Source: G963691885 sp963691885
GTDB taxonomy: Bacteria > Pseudomonadota > Alphaproteobacteria > UBA8366 > Aestuariispiraceae
DNA length: 64,000 bases
Direction: 5' to 3'
NCBI GenBank assembly: GCA_963691885.1
Contig: OY829843.1
Location: forward strand, 558,001-622,000
The notes beneath the pieces were generated by a model, which saw nothing but the letters and a program-made list of their open reading frames with translations, searched no databases and had not been told where the DNA came from. Below are positions 1 to 7,619 of the stretch, one piece after another; position 1 is the first letter of the stretch; each line of letters starts with the position of its first letter. The position numbers and the translations under genes are program-made.

Positions 1-1177
1 GTTCTCGCTGGCGCTCTGCCTCTGCCGCTTGTGTACTCTGCGCAGCTCTCAGTTTTGCAAGCCGCGCCTTTGCCAAGGCCGAAAATGTGCCGTTCGGATA
101 AACATCCAGAAAACGCTCAAATTCCACTGGCTCATCACTCAATTGAATGGACTGATACAGCATCAATTCCTGATTGGTATTGCTGAAAGGTGGCGCGGTG
201 AGCGAGGCGATCCGCTGGCGCGCGACATCGTTAAAGACACCATTGGGAAACCGATCCAGATAGCTTTTTATCAGTTCGGGGTCCTGGCTGAGAGAGACAG
301 ACTTCCAATATTCAACATCCAGCGCATTCTCGGACTGTGGCGGTGCGGTCAAAGCAGAACTTGGCAAGGTGCCCAGATTTTTCTTTTCCTCAAGAACAAC
401 ATTCGTTGAGGGAACGAAGTAAAAATCACCGGTGAGAGAGGAGGATTCCCATGGGACCTGCGACGCGTTGGTTCTTTCCATAACCGACACGCGGACAGTT
501 TTGAAAACCTCTTCTACTTTGGCACCTTCTTCGCGGATCGCCCGGGTCAACGCCGTCGTATACGGGCTGTTCTTGCCTGTTCCGTCACTGGCGACCTGCC
601 CGGGCGCGGTTGAATAGGCCAGCAATGTACCGGTCGGTGCGTCCATGCGCGCCAACCCGCGGGCAGCAGAACGGGAACCGCTGGCAAAAGGATTGTTCCG
701 GCAGGCATCAAGGATAACGATGTTCAATTTGCTGCGGGCCTCGCGCAAGCCAATCAAAAGGGAGGAAGCACGCACTGCCTCAATATCCACGTCGACTTCG
801 TCCTCAATGCTGGCACCGACCGGGATCATGTAATTCTCACCGTTCACCTGAACGCCGTGGCCCGCAAAATACACCAGCGCCACAGCGTCCTTGCCGGCAT
901 TCTCGACATCTCTGCTGAAATTGACGATGGCCCGCTTCATCGTGCGCTGATCGGCATTCAGATACTCAAACACTTCGAAACCAACGCCGCGCAGGGTTCT
1001 GGTCATCAAAGCAGCGTCATTGACCGGGTTTTTCAGTGGCCCAAACTCGTAATCGGAATTGCCGATAACCAGGGCAAGACGGGGAACAGATTCTACAGCG
1101 AACGCGGGCTTAACACTCTGCACCGCTGCTATTACGACTGACAGACCGACGACAATCGCAAAGCCGAAAACGCGCAT
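1..1177 (-). CDS. Exported caspase-family (peptidase C14) protein, partial at the left edge
   Basis: The reading frame is open from an ATG at 1177 to the window edge (at least 392 residues, no stop), so the C-terminus is missing. Residues 1-27 form a signal peptide ending in an A-F-A motif, so export is likely. A caspase-fold domain follows (about 32-260): it opens with RLALVIGNSDY, carries the catalytic histidine in YFAGHG (His107) and the catalytic cysteine in LDACRNNP (Cys159). After about residue 280 there are two stretches resembling each other (E..KSVSLSQDPEL..YLDRFPNG and YQSIQLSDEPVEFERFLDVYPNG), which look like degenerate TPR-like repeats, then an Ala/Gln/Glu-rich segment. The family includes bacterial metacaspase and caspase-like cysteine peptidases; the substrate is unknown. 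It is divergent from a MarR regulator, with a CtrA-like box between them. Confidence 0.85.
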   Translation of the reverse strand, partial: MRVFGFAIVVGLSVVIAAVQSVKPAFAVESVPRLALVIGNSDYEFGPLKNPVNDAALMTRTLRGVGFEVFEYLNADQRTMKRAIVNFSRDVENAGKDAVALVYFAGHGVQVNGENYMIPVGASIEDEVDVDIEAVRASSLLIGLREARSKLNIVILDACRNNPFASGSRSAARGLARMDAPTGTLLAYSTAPGQVASDGTGKNSPYTTALTRAIREEGAKVEEVFKTVRVSVMERTNASQVPWESSSLTGDFYFVPSTNVVLEEKKNLGTLPSSALTAPPQSENALDVEYWKSVSLSQDPELIKSYLDRFPNGVFNDVARQRIASLTAPPFSNTNQELMLYQSIQLSDEPVEFERFLDVYPNGTFSALAKARLAKLRAAQSTQAAEAERQRE

Positions 1178-1261
1178 GGAAAACACCCCAGACTTCATTG
1201 AAGAAACCATTCCTGTAACCCGACCCAGTTCTAATATAGTTGTTTCAACAACCAAATTCTT

Positions 1262-1280
1262 TTAACCTACGGTTAACCAT
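1262..1280 (+). promoter_or_regulatory. Candidate CtrA binding site
   Basis: The sequence contains TTAA, seven bases, then TTAACCAT. This matches the full alphaproteobacterial CtrA consensus (TTAA-N7-TTAA, with the extended CCAT seen in many sites). It lies 85 bp upstream of the caspase gene start and about 35 bp upstream of the MarR gene start, so it could act on either divergent promoter. The match is seen directly; binding is inferred. Confidence 0.55.
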
Positions 1281-1311
1281 TAGCATATCGATTAGTTTAT
1301 TGGAATATTAC

Positions 1312-1821
1312 ATGGCGAGACCCGCACAATTCCGCGATTTCAGGCAAAGAGACCTGTTGCCAGGTCAAGTGCAATCGCTTTCGGGGATCCTTGGCAAGGT
1401 GGTCGGTATTGAACTCGAACAACGTCACAGTCTTTCGACAGTCGAATGGCGCGTCCTCGCCCATATTGCGACGGGAAACCCAGAAGACGACGCGCCGTTA
1501 ACCGCGCAGACGATCGCGTCAAGAACCGGCATCGATAAAGGCTGGGTCAGTCGTGCGATCACCCGTCTCCTCGCTCGAGATCTGATAGAACGGGAACGCG
1601 ACACCATTGACAGCCGTCGGCATCTGCTCAACCCGACGATAAAAGGCATCGACCTGTTCGAAGCAGGCGTGATCACAATGCGGCAATTACAAAGCAAATT
1701 ATTGGACGCGTTCGACGAAGCAGAGCATACAAGTTTCGTCAGACTGTTTACGCGCCTCCAGAGAGAGGCGGAAACCATATACCAGGACCAGATGGACTTA
1801 AAATCCAAACGCGATGCGTAA
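1312..1821 (+). CDS. MarR-family transcriptional regulator
   Basis: A 169-residue protein, a typical MarR length. A winged helix-turn-helix occupies about residues 40-115: LSTVEWRVLAHI, then the recognition region TAQTIASRTGIDKGWVSRAITRL, then a wing with DSRRHLLNPTIKG, matching the usual D-x-R pattern of the family. Helices at both ends would form the dimer interface. The frame is open up to 1240, but I chose the ATG at 1312 because GGAA lies at suitable spacing before it and homologues start close to the DNA-binding core. MarR proteins often regulate their own promoter and a divergent neighbour, so the exported caspase-like gene is a possible target. The ligand is unknown. Confidence 0.85.
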   Translation: MARPAQFRDFRQRDLLPGQVQSLSGILGKVVGIELEQRHSLSTVEWRVLAHIATGNPEDDAPLTAQTIASRTGIDKGWVSRAITRLLARDLIERERDTIDSRRHLLNPTIKGIDLFEAGVITMRQLQSKLLDAFDEAEHTSFVRLFTRLQREAETIYQDQMDLKSKRDA

Positions 1822-1851
1822 GTGAAAATCCGAATGGCCTAAAAATTTGGC

Positions 1852-1869
1852 AAAACCTGCGGTTTTTTG
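1852..1869 (+). terminator. Candidate rho-independent terminator after marR
   Basis: AAAACC, a 3-base loop TGC, then GGTTTT running into further T. The stem is short, but the position 30 bp after the marR stop and the T tract fit an intrinsic terminator. Confidence 0.5.
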
Positions 1870-1882
1870 TGAATCTACATCT

Positions 1883-1891
1883 TGTGGATAA
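1883..1891 (-). promoter_or_regulatory. Single perfect DnaA-box-type nonamer
   Basis: The plus strand reads TGTGGATAA, so the minus strand reads TTATCCACA, identical to the high-affinity E. coli DnaA box. Only one clear copy is present, so it is more likely a regulatory site, or chance, than an origin. Confidence 0.4.
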
Positions 1892-2011
1892 CTTTTAACC
1901 CAACACAATTTGTAGGGAAATCAACCTTTAGACAATTACTTAATGAGAACAAAGATAGATCAAGTGGAGTTCGGCTAATCCTTTGAAAAACAGTAAAAAA
2001 ATATGACTCTC

Positions 2012-2045
2012 CATTGACTGACCATAATTTCCCATGATATCCCAT
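2012..2045 (-). promoter_or_regulatory. Candidate mraZ promoter with MraZ-box repeats
   Basis: The plus strand has CCAT at 2011-2014, ACCAT at 2021-2025, CCCAT at 2031-2035 and CCCAT at 2041-2045. On the minus strand this is two ATGGG units plus one ATGGT unit at exact 10-bp steps. MraZ is known to bind TGGG-type direct repeats with 10-bp period in front of its own operon. Here the repeats overlap a plus-strand -35-like TTGACT (2014-2019) and the following spacer and -10 region (about 2037-2042), where a bound repressor would block RNA polymerase. The orientation relative to the operon is reversed compared with E. coli. Confidence 0.5.
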
Positions 2046-2047
2046 GA

Positions 2048-2067
2048 CGATACGGATAAGCGTATCG
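2048..2067. repeat. Perfect inverted repeat in the mraZ leader
   Basis: CGATACG, six bases (GATAAG), then CGTATCG. It sits immediately after the MraZ-type repeats and has no T tract, so it is more likely an operator or a leader hairpin than a terminator. Confidence 0.45.
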
Positions 2068-2258
2068 CATTGATGTGTGCGTCTGTCCGACATCGGGACA
2101 AATGCCGCCAGCATGATTTAAGACCCAATTTTTCTTTTCGCTCGGGCGGTTTTTGAACGATTTCAGGTTCAGAACTGATCGATTTTTACCTCATCTGACC
2201 CGACGAAAACCGAAATCCCGATGTCTCAGAACTGGATTGATACGGGATTGATCGCGTG

Positions 2259-2750
2259 ATGGCGTTGTTCACGGGTACATATGAAAACAAGGTTGATGGT
2301 AAGGGTCGCGTATCCTTGCCAGCCGCGTTTCGCGATACCCTGGCCCAACTGGCGGCGGGCCAACCAACCCTTGATCGCAGTTTCTATATCTTTCCGTCAC
2401 CAAAATCCGGCGCGTTAGAGGCCTGTGACCACGAGTTTATGGAACTCGTGGCAGACAGTATCGAAGAACAGGCCGACATGTTTTCGGATGAAGAGGAAGC
2501 CCTCAGCAAGATTATCGCCGATGCATTCCTCGTTCAGTTCGACAGTACCGGGCGTTTTGTCCTGCCTCCTGGCCTTCAGGAAAAAGGCGCGATCACCGAC
2601 AAGGCCCTTTTTGTCGGCAAGGCCCGGCGCTTTCAAATCTGGGACCCGGAAATTCACCGGAGCTACAACAGTGATGTTGAAGAACGGGCCAAGGGCGTCA
2701 CGCTGAAATTGCGGCGTCGGCCCAGAGTAAGCGGGGGGATCGGCGAATGA
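2259..2750 (+). CDS. mraZ: Transcriptional regulator MraZ
   Basis: A 163-residue protein with the two tandem AbrB-like half-domains of MraZ, each carrying the diagnostic DxxGR motif: VDGKGRVSLP (residues 12-21) and FDSTGRFVLP (94-103). MraZ is a DNA-binding regulator that forms a ring-shaped oligomer and represses the dcw operon, including itself. A GTG at 2256 directly precedes the chosen ATG; the usual family N-terminus (MALFTGTYENKVD-like) favours ATG 2259. It is the first gene of the cluster and overlaps rsmH by 4 bp, so the two are translationally coupled. Candidate MraZ-type repeats lie about 215-245 bp upstream. Confidence 0.95.
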   Translation: MALFTGTYENKVDGKGRVSLPAAFRDTLAQLAAGQPTLDRSFYIFPSPKSGALEACDHEFMELVADSIEEQADMFSDEEEALSKIIADAFLVQFDSTGRFVLPPGLQEKGAITDKALFVGKARRFQIWDPEIHRSYNSDVEERAKGVTLKLRRRPRVSGGIGE

Positions 2751-3721
2751 GCATCCACAGCCCCGTCCTTCTGAAAGAAATGCTCGCCGCATTGGCCCCC
2801 CGCGATGGGGGACGGTATCTCGATGGGACCTTCGGGGCAGGCGGATATAGCCGCGCAATTCTGGAAGAGGCTGATTGCTCCCTCTACGCAATTGACCGGG
2901 ATCCCGATGCCCTGCCCCGCGCGGCCTCATTGAAAGACCGGTTTGGCGACCGTTTCACAATTCTGCATGGTTGCTTCGGTGATATGGATCATCTTCTCGC
3001 TGGCATCGGCGTCGACCGGCTGGACGGCGTTGTTCTGGATATCGGTGTTTCCTCCCCACAAATCGACACAGCAGAACGCGGCTTCTCCTTCCGAATGGAT
3101 GGACCGCTGGATATGCGGATGGATATCGATGGGGAGACCGCTGCTGACATCGTCAACACATGGGATGAGGACAAGTTGTCCAGACTGGTCCGGGTTTATG
3201 GCGAGGAAAAACGCTCCCGTGCCGTGGCCCGTGCCATCGTTGAAACCCGTGCTGAGAAGCCTTTCGAGACAACCCTGGAGCTTGCAAATCTGGTCCGCAG
3301 CGTCGTTCGCAAGGCGAAAGACGGCATCGATCCGGCAACGCGCACATTTCAGGCGCTTCGTATTCAGGTAAATGACGAATTGGGCGAATTGGACCGCGGA
3401 CTTCGTGCCGCTGAATCTCTGCTAAATCCCGGCGGTCGATTGGTGGTCGTCGCGTTTCACTCTCTCGAAGATAAGGCCGTGAAAGCTTTCCTGACGACGA
3501 GATGCGGTGGCACCGGGGTTTCAAGACACATGCCTGGCCCCAGTCCAGACCTGCCAGAGCCAAGTTTCCAACAGAAGAGCCGCAAGGCGATCCAGGCATC
3601 CGACAGCGAGAATGCTGAAAACCCGAGGGCCCGTTCCGCCCGGCTGCGCTGGGCCCTGCGCACGGAGGCCGATCCGTTTCCCGAGATGCGTGACACCAGA
3701 AAACCAAGGGGTCGTCGATGA
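2747..3721 (+). CDS. rsmH: 16S rRNA (cytosine(1402)-N4)-methyltransferase RsmH
   Basis: A 324-residue protein that methylates N4 of C1402 in the 16S rRNA decoding centre using S-adenosylmethionine. The family signature is clear: N-terminal HxPVLLKEML, SAM-binding GTFGAGGYSRAIL (about 28-40), LDIGVSSPQID, the FQALRIQVNDEL region, and VVAFHSLEDKAVK near the C-terminus. Length is normal for RsmH/MraW. It overlaps mraZ upstream and ftsL downstream by 4 bp each (ATGA), consistent with one operon. The C-terminus (KPRGRR) is basic, as usual. Confidence 0.97.
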   Translation: MSIHSPVLLKEMLAALAPRDGGRYLDGTFGAGGYSRAILEEADCSLYAIDRDPDALPRAASLKDRFGDRFTILHGCFGDMDHLLAGIGVDRLDGVVLDIGVSSPQIDTAERGFSFRMDGPLDMRMDIDGETAADIVNTWDEDKLSRLVRVYGEEKRSRAVARAIVETRAEKPFETTLELANLVRSVVRKAKDGIDPATRTFQALRIQVNDELGELDRGLRAAESLLNPGGRLVVVAFHSLEDKAVKAFLTTRCGGTGVSRHMPGPSPDLPEPSFQQKSRKAIQASDSENAENPRARSARLRWALRTEADPFPEMRDTRKPRGRR

Positions 3722-4248
3722 AACTGACAGCAATAGTCGTCTGGGCATTCCTGTTTGTTGCGACCGGTTTCTCGCTCTTCAACATCGCCTTCCAGGTCGA
3801 CGAGCTGGAAAGTCGTCTTTCCAGCCTGCAGAACGAGATCGCCAAGGAAGAAGAAACCCTGAAAGTACTGGAAGCGGAATGGGCCTATCTGAACAGGCCC
3901 GACCGGCTCAGCACGTTGCAGCAGGACTTGTTGCCTCATCTTACCCTTCCCCGTCTGGATCAGATCGGGGGTTTTGATCAAATTCCGCTACCGGTCGCGC
4001 TACCTGTATCCGACGAAGAAGCTTCTGAATCGTTGGCTGAAGAAAATTCACCAGAGGCGTCCGAGCAGAAACGGCCCAAACCCATCGTCCCGACGGCAGA
4101 AGCCGCCCCGGCGACACAGGCAAAAGCAACAAAAAACGACCTCAACGGCGGCATAAAAATCTCTGCCCCGGTTGCTCCCGCTGAAACGCAGGGAACTGAT
4201 CTTGGCAGCATGGTCCGTCATGCGCTTTCCCAGAAGGGGGACGAGTGA
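3718..4248 (+). CDS. ftsL: Cell division protein FtsL
   Basis: Identified from position between rsmH and ftsI plus architecture: a single membrane span at about residues 4-24, then a coiled-coil-like segment (VDELESRLSSLQNEIAKEEETLKVLEAEWAYL pattern, about 28-60) with the W-x-YLN-x-P-x-R motif typical of FtsL. FtsL is a bitopic divisome protein that works with FtsB and FtsQ to activate FtsWI. At 176 residues it is longer than E. coli FtsL (121), because of a Pro/Ala/Glu-rich periplasmic tail of about 100 residues (from about 75). Overlaps rsmH by 4 bp and abuts ftsI. Confidence 0.88.
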   Translation: MKLTAIVVWAFLFVATGFSLFNIAFQVDELESRLSSLQNEIAKEEETLKVLEAEWAYLNRPDRLSTLQQDLLPHLTLPRLDQIGGFDQIPLPVALPVSDEEASESLAEENSPEASEQKRPKPIVPTAEAAPATQAKATKNDLNGGIKISAPVAPAETQGTDLGSMVRHALSQKGDE

Positions 4249-6149
4249 TGTCAAACCCATCAGATGATCCAAAACGGGACATCTTCCATATCTCGCCCGA
4301 CGACAAACCTAGTATGTTGTCGGGACCCGGGCACGAGGAAAGCCGGCAGAAGCGCGGTAAACTGCCGCTTGCAAAGAAGGCAAAGGCCCGCGTGAAGGCA
4401 CCGGGACTTGCAGCGAAACAACCGGCCGGACGCGACCCAAAGCGGGCAACGATTTATCGCCAGACTGAAGTGCGCGAGGGCGTCTTTCAGCAGGCGATTG
4501 AAACCGGGCGCACAAGGATTCTGATCACGGCAACCTTCCTGACGCTCGCTTTCGCCGTGATTGGGGCCCGTCTTGTCGACATTACAGCGCTGCAACCTCA
4601 GGAAACACCAAAAATCGCGAAACCGGCCAGCACAGCCCCGGAAGAGGCACTGCCGAGAGGGGCGATCCTCGACCGTGAAGGGGTCTTGCTCGCCGCGAAC
4701 CTGTCAACCGTCTCGCTCTTTGCTGATCCGGCCCTGGTTCTTGATCCTGCAGATACCGCCCTGAAGCTGGCAGCGGCATTGCCACAGCTCGATCCAGTCT
4801 GGATTGAAAGCCGCCTGCGCCGGGATACCAGGTTCGTCTGGCTCGACCGGACACTCACCCCGGATCAACAATACGAGGTGAACCGTTTGGGTATGCCCGG
4901 CATCGATTTCGACGAGAACGAGACCAGGATTTATCCCCACGGCTCGCTTTTCGCCCATACGCTTGGTTACACAAATGTCGACAATGCCGGGATCGCAGGC
5001 GTCGAAAAACGCTTTGAAGACCAGCTGCAAAAAGACGGGGCAGATGTGCAACTGTCCCTCGACACCCGTGTTCAGCATATTCTGAGAGACGAGTTATCCC
5101 AAGCTGTTGAGACATATTCCGCGATTGGTGCGGCTGGCATCATTATGGACGCGCGAACCGGAGAGGTTCTTGGCATGTCTTCCTTGCCGGACTTTGACCC
5201 CAATCATCCGGGCAGTGCGGACGAAGATGCCGTCTTCAACCGCGCGACGCTTGGCGTTTATGAACTGGGTTCGACCTTCAAGATCTTTAACACGGCCATG
5301 GCACTGGAGGCCGGCGTCGTGGACTTGAATGGTGGGTATGATGCGACCAAACCAATCCGGATTTCGCGTTTCACCATCTCGGACTATCATGCCAAAAAGA
5401 GATGGCTGAGCGTGCCGGAGATTTTTGTTTTCTCCTCCAATATTGGTTCCGCCAAGATGGCCCTCGATGTTGGCCCCGCCGGTCAGCGCAAGTTCATGGA
5501 AAACCTTGGTTTTCTGAACACACTAGGCCTGGAGCTTCCAGAGTTGGGGCGCCCGCAGAGCCCATCCAAATGGCGCCCTATCAACACGATGACCATCTCG
5601 TTCGGCCATGGCATTTCAGTCTCCCCCATGCATCTGGTCAGTGGCGTCGCCGCTATGATCAATGGGGGTGTCGTTCACCGGCCGACCTTGCTGAAAACAA
5701 GCGAACCGCCGCGCGGCCGCCGCATTATTTCCGAGGCAACCAGCCAGGCTATTCGAGGCCTTATGCGGCTCAACTCCCTGGAAGGTTCAGGTAAGCGCGC
5801 GACGGTCGATGGCTATCTCGTTGGCGGTAAAACTGGCACCGCTGAAAAAGTTGGCAAGCGAGGGTCATACGCAAAGAAATCCCTGATTTCTTCCTTCGTG
5901 GGTGCCTTTCCAATGAATGATCCCAAATATGTGGTTTATGTGGTCTTGGACGAACCCAAGGGCACGAAAGAAACCCACAACTACGCAACAGGTGGATGGG
6001 TTGCCGCCCCCAGCGTCGGCAACATTATCAGACGGATTGCGCCGGTTTTGAACGTCAGTCCGGTTCTGAGTGAAACACCTGAAGCTCGCCAAGAACTCGC
6101 CATCATCGCGCCACAGCTTGAGGCCAGTCTCGCCTCGCTGCGGCAATGA
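4248..6149 (+). CDS. ftsI: Peptidoglycan D,D-transpeptidase FtsI (PBP3)
   Basis: A 633-residue class B penicillin-binding protein that crosslinks septal peptidoglycan together with the FtsW polymerase. Penicillin-binding motifs are all present: STFK with nucleophile Ser342, SSN at 396-398 and KTG at 528-530. A single membrane span lies at about 88-108. Before it is an unusually long cytoplasmic region rich in Lys and Arg, a feature also seen in other alphaproteobacterial FtsI proteins. The pedestal domain follows (PRGAILDREGVLLA at about 140-155). Start ATG at 4248 overlaps the ftsL stop (TGATG); a GTG at 4245 is the alternative. Confidence 0.96.
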   Translation: MSNPSDDPKRDIFHISPDDKPSMLSGPGHEESRQKRGKLPLAKKAKARVKAPGLAAKQPAGRDPKRATIYRQTEVREGVFQQAIETGRTRILITATFLTLAFAVIGARLVDITALQPQETPKIAKPASTAPEEALPRGAILDREGVLLAANLSTVSLFADPALVLDPADTALKLAAALPQLDPVWIESRLRRDTRFVWLDRTLTPDQQYEVNRLGMPGIDFDENETRIYPHGSLFAHTLGYTNVDNAGIAGVEKRFEDQLQKDGADVQLSLDTRVQHILRDELSQAVETYSAIGAAGIIMDARTGEVLGMSSLPDFDPNHPGSADEDAVFNRATLGVYELGSTFKIFNTAMALEAGVVDLNGGYDATKPIRISRFTISDYHAKKRWLSVPEIFVFSSNIGSAKMALDVGPAGQRKFMENLGFLNTLGLELPELGRPQSPSKWRPINTMTISFGHGISVSPMHLVSGVAAMINGGVVHRPTLLKTSEPPRGRRIISEATSQAIRGLMRLNSLEGSGKRATVDGYLVGGKTGTAEKVGKRGSYAKKSLISSFVGAFPMNDPKYVVYVVLDEPKGTKETHNYATGGWVAAPSVGNIIRRIAPVLNVSPVLSETPEARQELAIIAPQLEASLASLRQ

Positions 6150-6158
6150 TCGAGAGAG

Positions 6159-7619
6159 ATGACAGAAGAGGATGACATGAGCGGCGCCCGCCTGGTACCA
6201 GACATCAACATAACCGGACTGACCGCGGACAGCCGTCAGGTAAAACAGGGATTCCTCTTCGCCGCCATTCCAGGAACCGGTATGGATGGGCGCGCCTTCA
6301 TTCCGGATGCCATCACGCGGGGTGCCATTGCCGTTCTGGCCCCGCCAGGAACCGAGGTGGATCAGAAAGAAACGCCGGTTACCGTTATTCACGACGCCAA
6401 TCCCCGTCGGCGTCTCGCGAAAATGGCCGCACAGTTTTACGCACCTCAACCCGAAACACTGGTCGCCGTCACCGGCACAAATGGCAAGACATCCGTCGCA
6501 AATTTCGCCCGGCAAATCTGGCAGGCAAGCGGTGTGAATGCAGCGGCCATCGGAACCCTGGGGGTACGCGGGCCAGGCTTTGACACAGATAAGGGACTGA
6601 CCACCCCTGATCCGGTAGACCTGCATCGCCTTTTGGGTGACATGCAGCAGGCCGGGATCAACAAGGTCGCGCTTGAAGCGTCCAGTCACGGTCTTGACCA
6701 GTATCGGTTGGACGGCGCGCGTTTCATGGCCGCAGCTTTTACAAATCTCAGCCGGGATCATCTGGACTATCATCACTCCATGGCGGCCTATCGTGCCGCC
6801 AAGTTGCGGTTGTTCGAAGAATTGCTGACGCCGGGCGGTGTCGCGGTGATAAACACAGCCGCGTCCGAGCATGACATTATCGCCAATATTGCCGCTGAAC
6901 GGCAGCACCGCGTCCTTTCATACGGATTGGAGCGCGGCCAGATCCGGTGCATCAGCATCGCAACACAGAAGGCCGGTTTCGCCCTGGACCTGGAGGTTAT
7001 GGGCGACCGATATCAGGTCGACTTCCCGCTTTCCGGCCGGTTTCAGATTGAAAATGCGCTGGCCGCCCTGGGACTCGTCATCGGCAGTGGATCCAGCCCG
7101 GCACATGCAGTGCCACAACTGGCCAATCTCACCGGTGTTCGGGGCCGTATGGAATGTGTCGCAACACTGGCCAACGGGGCGGCAATCTATGTCGACTATT
7201 CCCATACACCGGATTCGCTGAAAACAGTGTTGCAGGCCCTGCGTCCACACACCGCCAACAAGCTCCACGTTGCCTTTGGCTGCGGCGGTGATCGCGACCC
7301 CGGCAAACGGGTACAGATGGGCAAGGCCGCCTTAGAGGGGGCGGATCATGTGATTGTAACAGATGACAACCCGCGTGGTGAAGACCCGGCCCTTATCCGT
7401 AAATCCGCCCTTGAAGGCGCACCGGCGGCCACGGAAATCGGCGATCGCCACGACGCCATCGAGGCTTTGATCAAAGGGCTTGGCCCCGGCGACATCGCCT
7501 GTATCGCCGGTAAGGGGCACGAGCAGGGACAAATCGTCGGGAACAAAGTTATCCCGTTTGATGATGCTGATGTCGCCCGCACTGTTGTTGCGACCCTTCG
7601 CCAGAATGGGGAGGTGTGA
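6159..7619 (+). CDS. murE: UDP-MurNAc-L-Ala-D-Glu:meso-diaminopimelate ligase MurE
   Basis: A 486-residue cytoplasmic Mur ligase that adds the third residue of the stem peptide using ATP. The ATP-binding loop TGTNGKTS is at about 105-112 (Lys110). The DNPR motif (403-406), which selects meso-diaminopimelate rather than lysine, is intact, so the organism makes DAP-type peptidoglycan. SSHGLDQ and the C-terminal IAGKGHEQGQ are also typical. GAGAGAG lies just before the ATG at 6159; an in-frame ATG at 6177, with its own GAAGAGG, is a possible alternative start. The stop overlaps the murF start. Confidence 0.97.
   Translation: MTEEDDMSGARLVPDINITGLTADSRQVKQGFLFAAIPGTGMDGRAFIPDAITRGAIAVLAPPGTEVDQKETPVTVIHDANPRRRLAKMAAQFYAPQPETLVAVTGTNGKTSVANFARQIWQASGVNAAAIGTLGVRGPGFDTDKGLTTPDPVDLHRLLGDMQQAGINKVALEASSHGLDQYRLDGARFMAAAFTNLSRDHLDYHHSMAAYRAAKLRLFEELLTPGGVAVINTAASEHDIIANIAAERQHRVLSYGLERGQIRCISIATQKAGFALDLEVMGDRYQVDFPLSGRFQIENALAALGLVIGSGSSPAHAVPQLANLTGVRGRMECVATLANGAAIYVDYSHTPDSLKTVLQALRPHTANKLHVAFGCGGDRDPGKRVQMGKAALEGADHVIVTDDNPRGEDPALIRKSALEGAPAATEIGDRHDAIEALIKGLGPGDIACIAGKGHEQGQIVGNKVIPFDDADVARTVVATLRQNGEV

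Larger units (their letters stand above)
1822..2258. other. 437-bp AT-rich intergenic region upstream of the dcw cluster
   Basis: No convincing coding frame is present; two minus-strand frames of 62-79 codons look like chance. The region holds the marR terminator (1852-1869), GANTC sites at 1871-1875 and 2005-2009, a perfect DnaA-type nonamer at 1883-1891, a promoter-like TTGACT at 2014-2019, three or four CCAT-type repeats with 10-11 bp period (2012-2045), and a perfect inverted repeat at 2048-2067. If the promoter is at about 2014-2042, the mraZ transcript would have a leader of roughly 200 nucleotides. Confidence 0.7.

Noticed and set aside
1875..2128. Two short minus-strand frames (62-79 residues) upstream of mraZ
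   Set aside because: They lie in an AT-rich regulatory region and show no domain or conserved motif.
1822..2258. Replication origin
   Set aside because: Only one perfect DnaA nonamer is present and no dnaA, dnaN, parA or hemE gene is near. A GC-skew plot and whole-genome context would be needed.
5865..6908. 347-residue minus-strand frame across ftsI and murE
   Set aside because: Spans two well-supported genes on the other strand and shows no family motif.
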